Assembly: GCF_000013665.1 (NCBI RefSeq)
Contig: NC_007912.1
Location: 4,147,501 to 4,211,500, forward strand
DNA: 64,000 nucleotides
Source of the DNA: Saccharophagus degradans 2-40
Lineage (GTDB): Bacteria; Pseudomonadota; Gammaproteobacteria; Pseudomonadales; Cellvibrionaceae
Direction of reading: 5' to 3'
A program made the position numbers and the translations under genes. A model generated the notes under the pieces. That model had not been told where the DNA came from, did not search any database, and worked only from the letters and a program-made list of their open reading frames with translations. How positions within the stretch are numbered: position 1 is the stretch's first letter; each line of letters begins with the position of its first letter. Positions 38,284-48,052 of this stretch are shown piece by piece.

Positions 38284-39039
38284 CTATGCGCCCTTTGCGG
38301 TATTACTACACAAAAGTAGAAACTGGCCTGCCTGCAAGGAGGCACCGCCCACCAACAAGCCGCTAATAGTAGGTAAAGATGATATTTGAGCTGCGTTGCC
38401 TGCGTTAACACTGCCACCGTATAAGAGTGGTAACTGAATACCTAGCTGCGCTAACTTCGCGTGAATAGCGGTAGTAATTGTAAGAATATCGTCAGTAGAG
38501 GCAGTCGACCCAGACCCGATAGCCCATATGGGTTCATAAGCTACTATCAGCTGGCCAAAGAGCTCACTGCCAATAGCATGTAGCACAACCGATAACTGCT
38601 GCCACACCACCGCTCCTGAGTCACCACGCGCTTTTTCTTCGGCGGTTTCCCCCACGCAAAGTACGGGTAGCATACCTACAGAAAGCGCCTGTTTTACTTT
38701 AGCGGCAATAATACGATCGTTTTCACCGCGCGACGCCCTTCGTTCGCTATGGCCAATAATAACCATTTTGGTGCCCATCGAAGCCAACATAGGCGCGGAT
38801 ATTTCGCCGGTATGCGCCCCTTGCTCAAACTCGCTTACATTTTGTGCGCCAAGCAAGATAGGCCCACCTTCCAGCGCATCAGCCATAGCCTGCAGAAGAG
38901 TAAACGGCGGGCAAAGTACCACGCGAATACCTGCGTAAGCCGCTTGATTATCCAACATGGTACGTGTGAACGACTCCACCAACTCGGCACTGCCGTTCAT
39001 TTTCCAATTGCCAATAACTATTTTAGATTTCACACCCAT
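38284..39039 (-). CDS. tpiA: Triose-phosphate isomerase
   Basis: TpiA interconverts dihydroxyacetone phosphate and glyceraldehyde-3-phosphate. The 251-residue product has the N-terminal IGNWKMNGS with the catalytic lysine, VIIGHSERR with the histidine, AYEPIWAIGSG with the catalytic glutamate, and the phosphate loop LLYGGSVNAGN. It is last in the series kdgK, aldolase, FBPase, tpiA, with an 18-base gap after FBPase. In this context it would supply dihydroxyacetone phosphate from alginate-derived G3P for gluconeogenesis. A second tpiA elsewhere in the genome is likely. Confidence 0.95.
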   Translation of the reverse strand: MGVKSKIVIGNWKMNGSAELVESFTRTMLDNQAAYAGIRVVLCPPFTLLQAMADALEGGPILLGAQNVSEFEQGAHTGEISAPMLASMGTKMVIIGHSERRASRGENDRIIAAKVKQALSVGMLPVLCVGETAEEKARGDSGAVVWQQLSVVLHAIGSELFGQLIVAYEPIWAIGSGSTASTDDILTITTAIHAKLAQLGIQLPLLYGGSVNAGNAAQISSLPTISGLLVGGASLQAGQFLLLCSNTAKGA

Positions 39040-39057
39040 AAATTACTCGAGGACAGG

Positions 39058-40806
39058 CTAAGCAGCAGGCACACTTGCAGCTTTAGGCTTTAGTATTTGT
39101 TGATATTCCACTTCTAAAGCATAGCGCTTGTCGTTGGGGATTACCCGATATAAAACTATTTGACCAAGCGCTTCAAGCAGTACAAAGCCCGCCAAACCGG
39201 TGGCTGAGCGATAGGGCATAGAGAACCCGCCATCAATAGAAAAGAGCTTGCCATTGGCCTGCACTGGGCGCTCGCCAGATTGATACTTAACCGGCACGTG
39301 TCCATTTACAATGCGCACCTGATCGCTACTGCATTTTAATTCCGTGGCAACGCGTGCTAAAAACTCAGGGTTGGAGCGAAGGTTGTAGTATTCATTTTTA
39401 CCTTCTTTGTGGGTTTGCTTATCGGCCACAAAATAGCGTTCAAAGGTGGTCATTCTGGCTTTGCCAAATAAAGGAGAATGAGGGCCGCACCATAAAAACC
39501 AAGCAATATCGGACTCATTGCGGTCATTAATGACCATTCTATTTAAATAACCGCGCCGCATTTCCAGCTCGCAGAAGTTAAACAGGCTTTGTCCACGTGT
39601 GGTTTCTGGTGCAAGCGCAAAAGGTTGAAACTCTCCCTGTTCGTCAACGGGTACACAGGCGTGATAAAGCAGCCAATCTCCTGTTTTCTTTTGCATTCCA
39701 CCGCGGTGAAAAAGTATATCCATATGCTGGGTAAGCTTTGCGCTGGCAAGAAACTGCTGCTTAAGATCTTCTGCAACTTTGCGTTCATCTTCACTTAAGC
39801 GATAAGGCTGCTCTACATCCAGCGTAGGAAAATTCGAGTCTAATAGTGGATGCACAGCATCACCCACAGTAACCGTGCTATTGGCAATATTTATTTTATC
39901 CAACAGCAGTCTATCGGCCATTGTATATTCTGGCCGACGGGCAATAAGCTTACCTTCAAGCTTAAATTGAATAATTGATATGGCTTTGTGCATACGCGCA
40001 ATGCGCAGCTTTTCTTCAGCGTTAAGGTCGCCCTTGGGGGTAAACTGCGCACAATCATCATCGCCGTAGGCTTTAGCAGCAAACCGTTCTAAACGAGAGA
40101 GGTTGATACCGTAATCGCGGTGCAACATATCTAACGTGCCGTAGCGCAAACAAATACGCACCGCCACCGTAATACACGCAAGGTTGCCCGACGCAGCACC
40201 CATCCACACTACATCGTGATTGCCCCACTGAATAGCCACATTCGGCAGCCCGCGCAATCGCTCCATAATGGCGAAAGCATCTTGCCCTCTATCATAAATA
40301 TCGCCAACTATATTCAATTCTGGGCTTAACTTTTTAAATAACGCTTTTGCAAACGCCTGCACTAGCGCGAAAAAATCTTGCGCACTTAAAGTGCGAATAT
40401 TCTGCGCAAGCATTTCAACAAGCTGACTAAATGGCGTACAACTTAACTGCGCATCACCACTTAAGGCCCGATGCACGGTAGACAACCAGCCCCACCGGCG
40501 AATAGCTATAGTAAGCGACTCGTCTTCTGCTTTTTGCTGTACCACCATTAAAAAAAGTGCTGTAAAAAGTATTTCTTTGCTTACAGCACTAGTGCGATCG
40601 AGCTGAGCTTGGCTAGCGTTTGCAGCACGGCATAAACGAATAGCGCTAGCCTCAATAGCCGCGCACAGAGTTTCATTTAGCTCGGGAGAAAATTGCTGGC
40701 GAATTAATAGATGAAGTATGCCGAATTGGCGGTCGGCGAGAAAATCAAAAACATCGAGTTCGCCATGAAGATCGGAGATAAATACTTTTAATGCGTTGCT
40801 GGTCAC
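39058..40806 (-). CDS. fbp: Class III fructose-1,6-bisphosphatase
   Basis: This 582-residue enzyme dephosphorylates fructose-1,6-bisphosphate to fructose-6-phosphate. It belongs to the class III (Firmicutes-type, YydE-like) group and carries metallophosphatase motifs: FISDLHGELD at the N-terminus, NIVGDIYDRGQDAF near 167, and QWGNHDVVWMG. This class is rarer in Gammaproteobacteria than class I, so it may have arrived by transfer. The start is GTG. A hairpin at 40838-40867 lies between it and the aldolase gene. Confidence 0.92.
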   Translation of the reverse strand: MTSNALKVFISDLHGELDVFDFLADRQFGILHLLIRQQFSPELNETLCAAIEASAIRLCRAANASQAQLDRTSAVSKEILFTALFLMVVQQKAEDESLTIAIRRWGWLSTVHRALSGDAQLSCTPFSQLVEMLAQNIRTLSAQDFFALVQAFAKALFKKLSPELNIVGDIYDRGQDAFAIMERLRGLPNVAIQWGNHDVVWMGAASGNLACITVAVRICLRYGTLDMLHRDYGINLSRLERFAAKAYGDDDCAQFTPKGDLNAEEKLRIARMHKAISIIQFKLEGKLIARRPEYTMADRLLLDKINIANSTVTVGDAVHPLLDSNFPTLDVEQPYRLSEDERKVAEDLKQQFLASAKLTQHMDILFHRGGMQKKTGDWLLYHACVPVDEQGEFQPFALAPETTRGQSLFNFCELEMRRGYLNRMVINDRNESDIAWFLWCGPHSPLFGKARMTTFERYFVADKQTHKEGKNEYYNLRSNPEFLARVATELKCSSDQVRIVNGHVPVKYQSGERPVQANGKLFSIDGGFSMPYRSATGLAGFVLLEALGQIVLYRVIPNDKRYALEVEYQQILKPKAASVPAA

Positions 40807-40837
40807 GTGGGGTGCTCAAAATAGGTAAGGTAAATCT

Positions 40838-40867
40838 AGGTCGCCTCGCTTATACGCGAAGCGACCT
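40838..40867 (-). other. Intercistronic hairpin between aldolase and FBPase
   Basis: AGGTCGC with GCGACCT, then TCGC with GCGA across one mismatch, forms a strong stem. No T-run follows on the minus strand, so it looks like an mRNA processing or partial-termination structure rather than a full terminator. Confidence 0.5.
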
Positions 40868-40874
40868 AACCTGC

Positions 40875-41972
40875 TTAAGCTATTTGAGCCTCGCTAACTG
40901 GGTTGGCTTGCGCACAGCCCAAATCTTCACAAATAGACTTTAGCTTATCAGCGAATGATTCCTCGCCACTGCGTATCCATTGACGTGGATCGTAGTACTT
41001 TTTATTTGGTTTATTGGCGCCTTCTGGGTTGCCGATTTGCGCTTGAAGGTACTCCATACGCTGCTCGTAGTAACTCTTTACACCGTCCCAGTAGGCCCAC
41101 TGTAAATCGGTATCTACGTTCATCTTAATAACCCCGTAGCTAATTGCTTCGCGGATATCTTTTAAATCAGAACCGGATCCACCGTGGAACACGAAATCGA
41201 CAGGGTTAGCGCCAGTATTATATTTCTCGGCAATAAACGCCTGCGAGTTCTTCAAAATTTCGGGGCGCAATATTACGTTACCTGGAGAATAAACACCATG
41301 CACATTGCCAAATGACGCAGCCACAGTAAAGCGTGGGCTAACCTCACTAAGCTGTTCGTAGGCATAGGCTACTTCTTCTGGCTGAGTGTAGAGTTTAGAA
41401 CTATCTACATCGGTGTTATCTACACCATCTTCTTCGCCGCCGGTTACGCCCAGTTCAATTTCTAGTGTCATATCCATCTTGGCCATGCGCTCTAGATAAG
41501 CTTTGCAAGTGGCGATATTCTCTTCTAACGGCTCTTCAGACAGATCTAACATGTGCGAAGAAAATAATGGCTTGCCCGTTTGAGCATAAAACTCTTCGCC
41601 AGCATCCAGTAGGCCGTCTATCCAAGGCAGTAATTGCTTGGCAGCGTGATCGGTGTGCAACATAACGCTCACACCGTATTCTTTGGCTACTTGATGCACA
41701 TGCTTAGCACCAGCAATGGCACCGGCAATAGAGCCTTGTTGGTTCACATTCTTAAGGCCTTTGCCCGCATAGAATGCAGCGCCGCCATTAGAGAATTGAA
41801 TAATAATGGGCGTATTTAAATCGCGAGCAACTTCCAATACTGCATTTACAGTACTGGAGCTAGTTACGTTAACCGCGGGTAAAGCGTAGCCATTTTCTTT
41901 CGCGTGTTTAAATACGCGCTGGACATCGTCACCAGTTAGTACGCCCGCCGGAAAAAGGGTCGTCTCGTTCAT
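40875..41972 (-). CDS. fba: Class II fructose-bisphosphate aldolase
   Basis: This 365-residue zinc aldolase joins dihydroxyacetone phosphate and G3P to fructose-1,6-bisphosphate, or the reverse. It shows MLHTDHAAKQLLPW with zinc-binding histidine and catalytic aspartate, FGNVHGVYSPGN, and the FHGGSGSDL phosphate loop. The length matches the E. coli FbaA type. It follows kdgK by about 213 bases, a gap that contains a GCGTTAAC/GTTAACGC hairpin at 42098-42123, so it may have its own promoter. With tpiA and FBPase it forms a gluconeogenic set beside the alginate genes. Confidence 0.95.
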   Translation of the reverse strand: MNETTLFPAGVLTGDDVQRVFKHAKENGYALPAVNVTSSSTVNAVLEVARDLNTPIIIQFSNGGAAFYAGKGLKNVNQQGSIAGAIAGAKHVHQVAKEYGVSVMLHTDHAAKQLLPWIDGLLDAGEEFYAQTGKPLFSSHMLDLSEEPLEENIATCKAYLERMAKMDMTLEIELGVTGGEEDGVDNTDVDSSKLYTQPEEVAYAYEQLSEVSPRFTVAASFGNVHGVYSPGNVILRPEILKNSQAFIAEKYNTGANPVDFVFHGGSGSDLKDIREAISYGVIKMNVDTDLQWAYWDGVKSYYEQRMEYLQAQIGNPEGANKPNKKYYDPRQWIRSGEESFADKLKSICEDLGCAQANPVSEAQIA

Positions 41973-42185
41973 GTCTCAAGCCTCTTACGATAGATGTCTA
42001 TAGGGTCAAGTTTCTACGCTTAGTGCAGCGCAAGGAAAAAGCTATTTCACCTGCGCTGGCTGCGTTATTGTAGTTAGTAATATTGCTAAGACTTACGGCG
42101 TTAACAAAACTCACCGTTAACGCTAGTTAGTACGCTTCGCTAAATCTGTGTTTAGCTACCCAAGAAGCGCCCAACGTTGCCAGTA

Positions 42186-43124
42186 TTAACCGACCATTTT
42201 GGGCATGGCTGTTTTTGGGATAATCGCACCGCGATATTGCACTACCGTTGAAGCCAGCAGATGACCGCGTAGAGCAGATTCCTCAACAGACATACCTTGC
42301 ATGCGGCCGGTTAAGTAGCCCGCATTAAATGAGTCACCAGCAGAGTTGGTATCAACTACAACCACTTTTCGTCCTGGTACTAGGGTGCGTTCATTATCGG
42401 CAACGGTATAACAACCTTCGCCACCCATTTTTAATACAATTTCTTTCGCGCCATAGCTCAGCAATCTATCGATCACTTCGTCTTTAGGCTCTTCACCGTA
42501 CAACTGAAACTCATCGTCAATGGTAGGTAAAATAATATCTGCAAAGGCTGTAACAGTTTGATATGCCTGTCGTGTTTGCTCTTTGCTTTCCCACAGTGCT
42601 GGCCGGTAATTGCCATCAAACGCGATTTTTGCACCGCGAGCTTTACACTGCTGGAGTAATTCGTACATGCGCTTTTTGGACGCCTCGTCCAAAATAGCTA
42701 TGGATATACCGGATATAACAATCCAGTCGAATCCTTCTAAATCTGCATACAATGCTTGTTTCTTTTCTTCAGAATCAATGATGTAGCGCGCAGCTGAATC
42801 GTTGCGCCAATAAGTGAAATAGCGCTCACCACTTTCATCATTGGTTACCATGTACAGGCCAGGCACTTTCTTTTCATCTGTACGCACAAAACGCGTACCT
42901 ACGCCTTCACTCTGCCACTGCTTAACTAACCACTCACTGTTTTTATCTTTACCAACAGCGGTAATGTATTCAACTTTTGCGCCTAGGCGCGACATATATA
43001 CAGATGAATTAAGGGTGTCACCGCCGTACGAAAGCATCGCAGGCATAGAGCGACAACTAGAGTCAGACTCAGCACGCATTAATTCGAGCATGCTTTCGCC
43101 AATTACAGCCACACTATTATTCAT
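42186..43124 (-). CDS. kdgK: 2-keto-3-deoxygluconate kinase
   Basis: KdgK phosphorylates 2-keto-3-deoxygluconate to KDPG, the last dedicated step before KDPG aldolase. The 312-residue PfkB-family kinase begins SVAVIGESMLELM, has the sugar-binding SYGGDTLNSSVYMSRLG near residues 32-48, and the C-terminal signature VVDTNSAGDSFNAGYL with the catalytic aspartate. The ATG at 43124 follows an AGG; a GTG at 43130 is an alternative. It lies behind the DEH reductase gene, which makes its substrate. KDPG aldolase itself is absent from this window. Confidence 0.93.
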   Translation of the reverse strand: MNNSVAVIGESMLELMRAESDSSCRSMPAMLSYGGDTLNSSVYMSRLGAKVEYITAVGKDKNSEWLVKQWQSEGVGTRFVRTDEKKVPGLYMVTNDESGERYFTYWRNDSAARYIIDSEEKKQALYADLEGFDWIVISGISIAILDEASKKRMYELLQQCKARGAKIAFDGNYRPALWESKEQTRQAYQTVTAFADIILPTIDDEFQLYGEEPKDEVIDRLLSYGAKEIVLKMGGEGCYTVADNERTLVPGRKVVVVDTNSAGDSFNAGYLTGRMQGMSVEESALRGHLLASTVVQYRGAIIPKTAMPKMVG

Positions 43125-43254
43125 TTTCACTACCTAGAAAAATAAACGGCGACACTCCCCATTAAATAAACAGAGTCGTCGCCATATTTATACGCATGCA
43201 AATGCATTGCTTCCCATGCTTTTAAAGGGCAGCCACGCTGCCCTGAACAACAGC

Positions 43255-44007
43255 TTATGAGAAGTACAAGCCGCCGTTTACGTCCATGTTCAAACCCGTT
43301 AGGAATGAAGACTCGTCAGACGCTAAGTACGCAACAACATCTGCAACTTCAGAAGCAGAACCTTCGCGACGTAAAGGAGTAGCAGCTTGAATGTTTTTAC
43401 GAACTTCGTCTTTGGTGAAAGTGTCGTGGAAAACAGTGCTGATTACACCTGGGCACAATGCGTTAACGCGAATGCCACGTGGACCAAGTTCTTTAGCCAT
43501 AGAACGAGTGAAAGTCATAACCGCGCCTTTTGCAGTTGCGTAAGCAGAAGCACCTGGGCCACCACCGTCACGACCAGCTTGTGAAGCGAAGTTAATGATA
43601 GAGCTACCTTTAACCATGTGTGGAGCACATGCTTTGGTCAAAAGAAAAGTAGTGTTCAAGTTCAACTTGATGAGGAAGTTCCAGAAATCTTCGTCCATCT
43701 CGTCGATAGTTTTACGGGCAACTAAACCACCAGCAACGTTTACTAGAATATCGATTTGAGCACCGAAAGTTTCTAAAGAAGCATCAACTAACTTTTGAAC
43801 ATCTTCACCGTTAGTCATGTCGCCGTGTACAAGAATAGCTTCTGCACCAGCAGCTTTAACGTCTGCTAAAGTTTGCTCTGCTTGCTCGGGGTTATCGTAG
43901 TAGTTGATTACTAACTTCGCGCCTTCAGAAGCTAATTTAAGAGAAATTTGCTTACCAATATCGCGAATACCGCCAGTGATAACACATACTTTATTTTCAA
44001 GTTTCAT
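43255..44007 (-). CDS. SDR oxidoreductase, probable DEH reductase
   Basis: This 250-residue short-chain dehydrogenase has an NAD(P)-binding segment TGGIRDIGKQ (a variant of TGxxxGIG), NVAGG, and the catalytic triad S142, Y156, K160 (SAYATAKG). In alginate pathways an SDR reduces 4-deoxy-L-erythro-5-hexoseulose uronate (DEH) to 2-keto-3-deoxygluconate. Its position between the uronate transporter and kdgK makes that the best call. Cofactor preference (NADH or NADPH) cannot be settled by eye: RD replaces the more usual SG in the glycine loop. Confidence 0.88.
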   Translation of the reverse strand: MKLENKVCVITGGIRDIGKQISLKLASEGAKLVINYYDNPEQAEQTLADVKAAGAEAILVHGDMTNGEDVQKLVDASLETFGAQIDILVNVAGGLVARKTIDEMDEDFWNFLIKLNLNTTFLLTKACAPHMVKGSSIINFASQAGRDGGGPGASAYATAKGAVMTFTRSMAKELGPRGIRVNALCPGVISTVFHDTFTKDEVRKNIQAATPLRREGSASEVADVVAYLASDESSFLTGLNMDVNGGLYFS

Positions 44008-44070
44008 AACTTTTTACCTATCTTATTACAACAAATTAAGGTGCTAAAACGCACGCACAAATGGGTTTAA

Positions 44071-45345
44071 CTAAAGTTTTCCTGCTGGCTTTACTGGGCC
44101 AGAAATCAACCACACTGACAGCACGGATAATGGTACTAACAACGCTGCAAACATAAACACTGGCGCGTAGCTTACAGTGGCTATCATAGGTACTAGCTTG
44201 GTTGTGATAATTACACCTACAACTGCAGCCGCACCACTTAAGCCTGCTAGTGAACCAACGCTCTTACCGTCGAAGTAGTCACTAGGCAAGGTTTGGATAT
44301 TGCCGATCGCACACTGGAAGCCAAACAAAATACAAGCAATCAGTAGTACGGCAACAAGGGGGTCGCCCGCGTATGCGGTTAACAACAAACAAGGGAACAT
44401 GATTACGCCACCTAATGTAATAGCGAAGCGGCGTGCAAAATTCACCGATTTACCACTGCTAATTAGACGACCAGATAACCAGCCACCAAACAAGCTGCCC
44501 GCCGCTGCACCCACATAGGGTATCCAAGCGAACATACCGATTTCTTTAACATTAAAGCCAAACTGATCGGCAAGATAAATTGGCAACCAAGATAAGAACA
44601 ACCACCAAACTGGATCTAAACAGAAGCGAGAAAGTACAACGCCCCAGGTTTGACGATACTGCAACATTTCCATCCAAGTTGGCGCGGCAACGTCATCACC
44701 AGTAGATTCATCTTGGCTAGGCGCTTTTTGCCCTTTAAGAATATATTCACGCTCTTCGTCACTTAACCATGGGTGAGAATCTGGGGCTGCTTTGTATAAG
44801 ATGTACCAAGGCACAACCCAAATAAAACCAAAACTCGCAATAACAATGAACGTAGCCTGCCATCCCATTAATAGGTACAAATAAGCAATTAATGGAGCAG
44901 AAATTACCGCACCCAACGCAGCACCTGAGTTAAAGATACCCTGCGCTAATGCGCGCTCTTTAATCGGGAACCATTCGGCATTCGACTTGGTAGCACCAGG
45001 CCAGTTACCTGCTTCACCGAAACCCATAATAAACCGGAAGATACCGAGCGAGACTACGCCACGCGCGAAAGCGTGCAACGCTACCGATACCGACCACACC
45101 ACGATGGCTAAAATAAAGCCAGCGCGCGTGCCGAGCATATCGAATATTTTGCCGAACAATGCTTGACCTAGCGCATAGGAAACCATGAACAACATAATAA
45201 TATTGGCGTAATCATTGTTATCCAGCCCTAAGTCTTCAGAAATACCCGGCCACATAACGGCCAACGCATTTCGATCTATGTAGTTTACGATGGTAGCGAT
45301 TGCCACCATCGTCAAGATCATCCATCTCAAACCTTTAATTTTCAT
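44071..45345 (-). CDS. MFS transporter, hexuronate (ExuT-like) family
   Basis: This 424-residue major facilitator protein has 12 predicted helices. The N-terminal IATIVNYIDRNALAVMWPGI segment is typical of anion:cation symporters such as ExuT, with FGEAGNWPGATKSNAEWFP in helices 4 and 5. It sits between kdgF and the DEH reductase, so the likely cargo is DEH or another unsaturated or keto-uronate monomer made by Alg17C, entering the cytoplasm with H+ or Na+. No TonB receptor for oligomers is in the window. Confidence 0.9.
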   Translation of the reverse strand: MKIKGLRWMILTMVAIATIVNYIDRNALAVMWPGISEDLGLDNNDYANIIMLFMVSYALGQALFGKIFDMLGTRAGFILAIVVWSVSVALHAFARGVVSLGIFRFIMGFGEAGNWPGATKSNAEWFPIKERALAQGIFNSGAALGAVISAPLIAYLYLLMGWQATFIVIASFGFIWVVPWYILYKAAPDSHPWLSDEEREYILKGQKAPSQDESTGDDVAAPTWMEMLQYRQTWGVVLSRFCLDPVWWLFLSWLPIYLADQFGFNVKEIGMFAWIPYVGAAAGSLFGGWLSGRLISSGKSVNFARRFAITLGGVIMFPCLLLTAYAGDPLVAVLLIACILFGFQCAIGNIQTLPSDYFDGKSVGSLAGLSGAAAVVGVIITTKLVPMIATVSYAPVFMFAALLVPLSVLSVWLISGPVKPAGKL

Positions 45346-45356
45346 TATTTTTGTAC

Positions 45357-45701
45357 CTACTTTAAAAAGTCAGCCCGAACCGGACTAAATACATCAACGA
45401 GTACGCCTGCTTTTTTACAAACCGCGCCGTGGCTAATATTGGGAGCAATATAAAAACCGTCACCTGCTGTTAAGGTTTTGATCTCACCACCCACATTCAC
45501 TTCGAATTCACCGCTTTCTACATAGGTAGCCTGCGAATGAAAGTGTTCGTGCACATAGCCTTCGGCTCCTGCCTCAAACGTAACGCGCACCATCATAATT
45601 TGTTCATTAAAACCTAGTATTTGGCGAGTTATCCCTTCACCGACTGTTTCCGGTTCTATTTCTTTGGAAAATAGAAAATTTGCACTTTCGGTTAACATCA
45701 T
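45357..45701 (-). CDS. kdgF: Cupin, KdgF-like uronate linearisation enzyme
   Basis: KdgF converts unsaturated 4,5-uronate monomers into linear keto forms such as DEH. The 114-residue cupin has the metal-binding VHEHFHSQATYVESGEFEV motif (histidines near residues 48-52) and a downstream IAPNISHGAV histidine. The ATG at 45701 is chosen because GGAGGG stands 8 bases upstream; the open frame extends to 45824 but that part is not cupin-like. The gene lies 124 bases after alg17C, whose product it would act on, and 11 bases before the MFS gene. Confidence 0.9.
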   Translation of the reverse strand: MMLTESANFLFSKEIEPETVGEGITRQILGFNEQIMMVRVTFEAGAEGYVHEHFHSQATYVESGEFEVNVGGEIKTLTAGDGFYIAPNISHGAVCKKAGVLVDVFSPVRADFLK

Positions 45702-45825
45702 TAAGCTACCCTCCACTTTTCTAAATCTCTGCAAACTCCAAAAAAATGTGACCTCCGTGTCACCAAAACCTAAGTGGAGCCTGCTCATACCAGCACAAAC
45801 ATAAGCGCCGGCATAAAAAACCAAA

Positions 45826-48036
45826 TTATTTACGTCGAACCACCACGCTAGAGAAGCCCTTCCACTCTATCGCTTCTTCACCGGCGTTTACTTTATGTAC
45901 TTGCTCGCTATTAGCGTTGTAGGACAAAGCGACAACAACATTGCTGCCATCTTTCAAATCAACTACAACCACATCTTTACCGTTTTCGCTTACGTGTTTA
46001 ACTGATTTAACATTTGAGTAAGCACCGCTAGTCGTCTCCAACGAACCATCGTATTTACCGTGTGGCTCTAACACGCTAACAAACGATGCCTGCTTCGCTT
46101 TTTCTACTCGACGAATTAATACCTGCTGCTGACGCAAATTGTAGTTAGGGTCGTTTGCTCCCAACTCAGCAATCAATACATTTTGCTTTTTACTTGGAGT
46201 AGAAGTAACAAACGCATAAGAATAAAAGCGATCATCAAGTATCCAAGTAGCGCGCTCACTGGCGTCACCTACTGGTGCAGTGTTACGCAACCACAGGTGT
46301 TGGTAGCCATTGCGCTTGCCTAGCATTTTCATCACATTTTTGTTGTCTTTTACCTTAAAGCTAAAATCGATAATTTGACCGTTAAAATACAATGGCAAAT
46401 CAAATGTTGAGGCTTTATCGGCAGAAACATTCAACACATCTACAACAATTGGGTGCTCTAGCGAAGGCACATTTACCAGCAGCATGGAGCGAACAAACTC
46501 AACGCCATCGTAGGCATTAGCCTCTTTCGCAGAACTTAACTGATAGTCTTCGCCACTATAAAAGCTAAGCACTTCGGGGTGATGCAAATCGGCTGTTGTA
46601 ACGTCGCCATAAAAATGGCTTTGCTCGTTTACAACCAAAGTGTTGTGCGCGATAGTTTGTTTAGCCCATGTATTGTTTTCAGCTAAATAATGACCGCCGT
46701 ATTTAGCTTCAACGTTTAGGTAGCGCGCCGCACCGTAATCGGTAACTATTTCGTTGCCGTTATCGTATAAAAGCCAATTAAGCTTATCGAAGTGACCATG
46801 CCCCATACCTTGGCTAGTATTCTTCGCCACCAGCGCCATATGGTTATGACCTTCACCCAAACGGTGAATAGACAGAGCACCTTGATCACCATCAGCGCCA
46901 TCACCCAATAAAATGGAGCGATAGTTATATGGCTGGGTTAAACCTTCGCCAACAGCCTTTGCCACTTTTAGGCCGTCACCAGTTAGGCTAATGCGCCCTT
47001 GTTCTTGCGCGATATCTAACAATGTATTGTCACCGGTAATTGAGTAGACAATTGCCAACGCATGTACAAGCTCTACGGTATCAATACCTTTATCTTTAAG
47101 CGCATCATTGATGGGGAAAAAGTAACCCGCATAACTAAGATCGATAGTGGTATACACCGCCTTCAACAAAATATTATTGCGGTATTCAAATATTTTTCGC
47201 TCAGGCTCATTGGTTTCAATCGCTTTGGCAAACCAAATAAATGGCATAAGTGCATAGCGTTGGTAGTATGGGCCTTCTGTGTAATAGCCATCTGGCGAAA
47301 ACAGTTTATCCAACTGCTTCATAAAACCCGCTTTACCGGTTTTATCTAAACCCATTAACGAGATTTCAACGAGCTCATCGTTGCCAAGTACGTAACCAGT
47401 CATGCCTACTGCGGCTACGGCCCACGTACCGTGATTGTGAATCTTGTTGAATGTTTCAGGTGACTCTACAGAAAGAAATTTAGCCATGGGCAGAAAAACA
47501 CCCGACTCAATTTCTTGTTTTTCTTCTGCGGCTAGGCCGTCTATTATGGCGTCGTAGCCTTGTATGCTATAAACCAACCAAACAGCTTCATTTAGGCTTT
47601 GCCAAAACAATCGACCAGGCGACTGCTCTTTGCGATTGGGGTGCTCACCTAGCGATGGGTACATTTTGGCGTAGGCTAGCAACAAGTCTTTGGCGAACGT
47701 TAAATATTTTTCGTCACCCGTTACCTGATACAAAAAGCCGGCATTGCGAATAGCTTTATAGTTGCGCTTGTGTTGCTCGTGGGTATAACCGCCGCCAGCA
47801 TCTTTAGGCATAGGCACAACAACACCTTCAGCCATAAATGCGTCGAGGTTGGTCTTGTCGGCATTTAATTGCTCGGCATATGCATCATAAGACTCCCAGC
47901 TAGCAGCTATGTTTGCTACGTCTTGCTCTGTAACAATAAGATTCGGATGACCATTGCCAGAAACTTGAGCAGTTGCAGGCACAGAAACAAGCACTGCTGC
48001 CAGCAAGGTGTTTTTAATAGTATTAACGCTTAACAT
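45826..48036 (-). CDS. alg17C: PL17 exolytic oligoalginate lyase
   Basis: This 736-residue enzyme releases unsaturated monouronate from alginate oligomers. It has a signal peptide ending PATAQ, an (alpha/alpha) toroid domain and a heparinase II/III-like beta-sheet domain beginning GDQGALSIHRLGEG. Counting from the ATG at 48036, N201 and H202 (IHNHG) and Y258 (EGPYYQRY) match the catalytic residues I recall for the crystallised S. degradans Alg17C. The frame extends to a GTG at 48048, but the ATG gives that published numbering. It follows a PL6 gene by 16 bases and precedes kdgF. Probably periplasmic. Confidence 0.95.
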   Translation of the reverse strand: MLSVNTIKNTLLAAVLVSVPATAQVSGNGHPNLIVTEQDVANIAASWESYDAYAEQLNADKTNLDAFMAEGVVVPMPKDAGGGYTHEQHKRNYKAIRNAGFLYQVTGDEKYLTFAKDLLLAYAKMYPSLGEHPNRKEQSPGRLFWQSLNEAVWLVYSIQGYDAIIDGLAAEEKQEIESGVFLPMAKFLSVESPETFNKIHNHGTWAVAAVGMTGYVLGNDELVEISLMGLDKTGKAGFMKQLDKLFSPDGYYTEGPYYQRYALMPFIWFAKAIETNEPERKIFEYRNNILLKAVYTTIDLSYAGYFFPINDALKDKGIDTVELVHALAIVYSITGDNTLLDIAQEQGRISLTGDGLKVAKAVGEGLTQPYNYRSILLGDGADGDQGALSIHRLGEGHNHMALVAKNTSQGMGHGHFDKLNWLLYDNGNEIVTDYGAARYLNVEAKYGGHYLAENNTWAKQTIAHNTLVVNEQSHFYGDVTTADLHHPEVLSFYSGEDYQLSSAKEANAYDGVEFVRSMLLVNVPSLEHPIVVDVLNVSADKASTFDLPLYFNGQIIDFSFKVKDNKNVMKMLGKRNGYQHLWLRNTAPVGDASERATWILDDRFYSYAFVTSTPSKKQNVLIAELGANDPNYNLRQQQVLIRRVEKAKQASFVSVLEPHGKYDGSLETTSGAYSNVKSVKHVSENGKDVVVVDLKDGSNVVVALSYNANSEQVHKVNAGEEAIEWKGFSSVVVRRK

Positions 48037-48052
48037 ATTACTTAGCACTGCC

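Noticed and set aside
45702-45824. Extended N-terminus of the KdgF-like cupin
   Set aside because: A strong GGAGGG lies just before 45701, and the added residues are not cupin-like.
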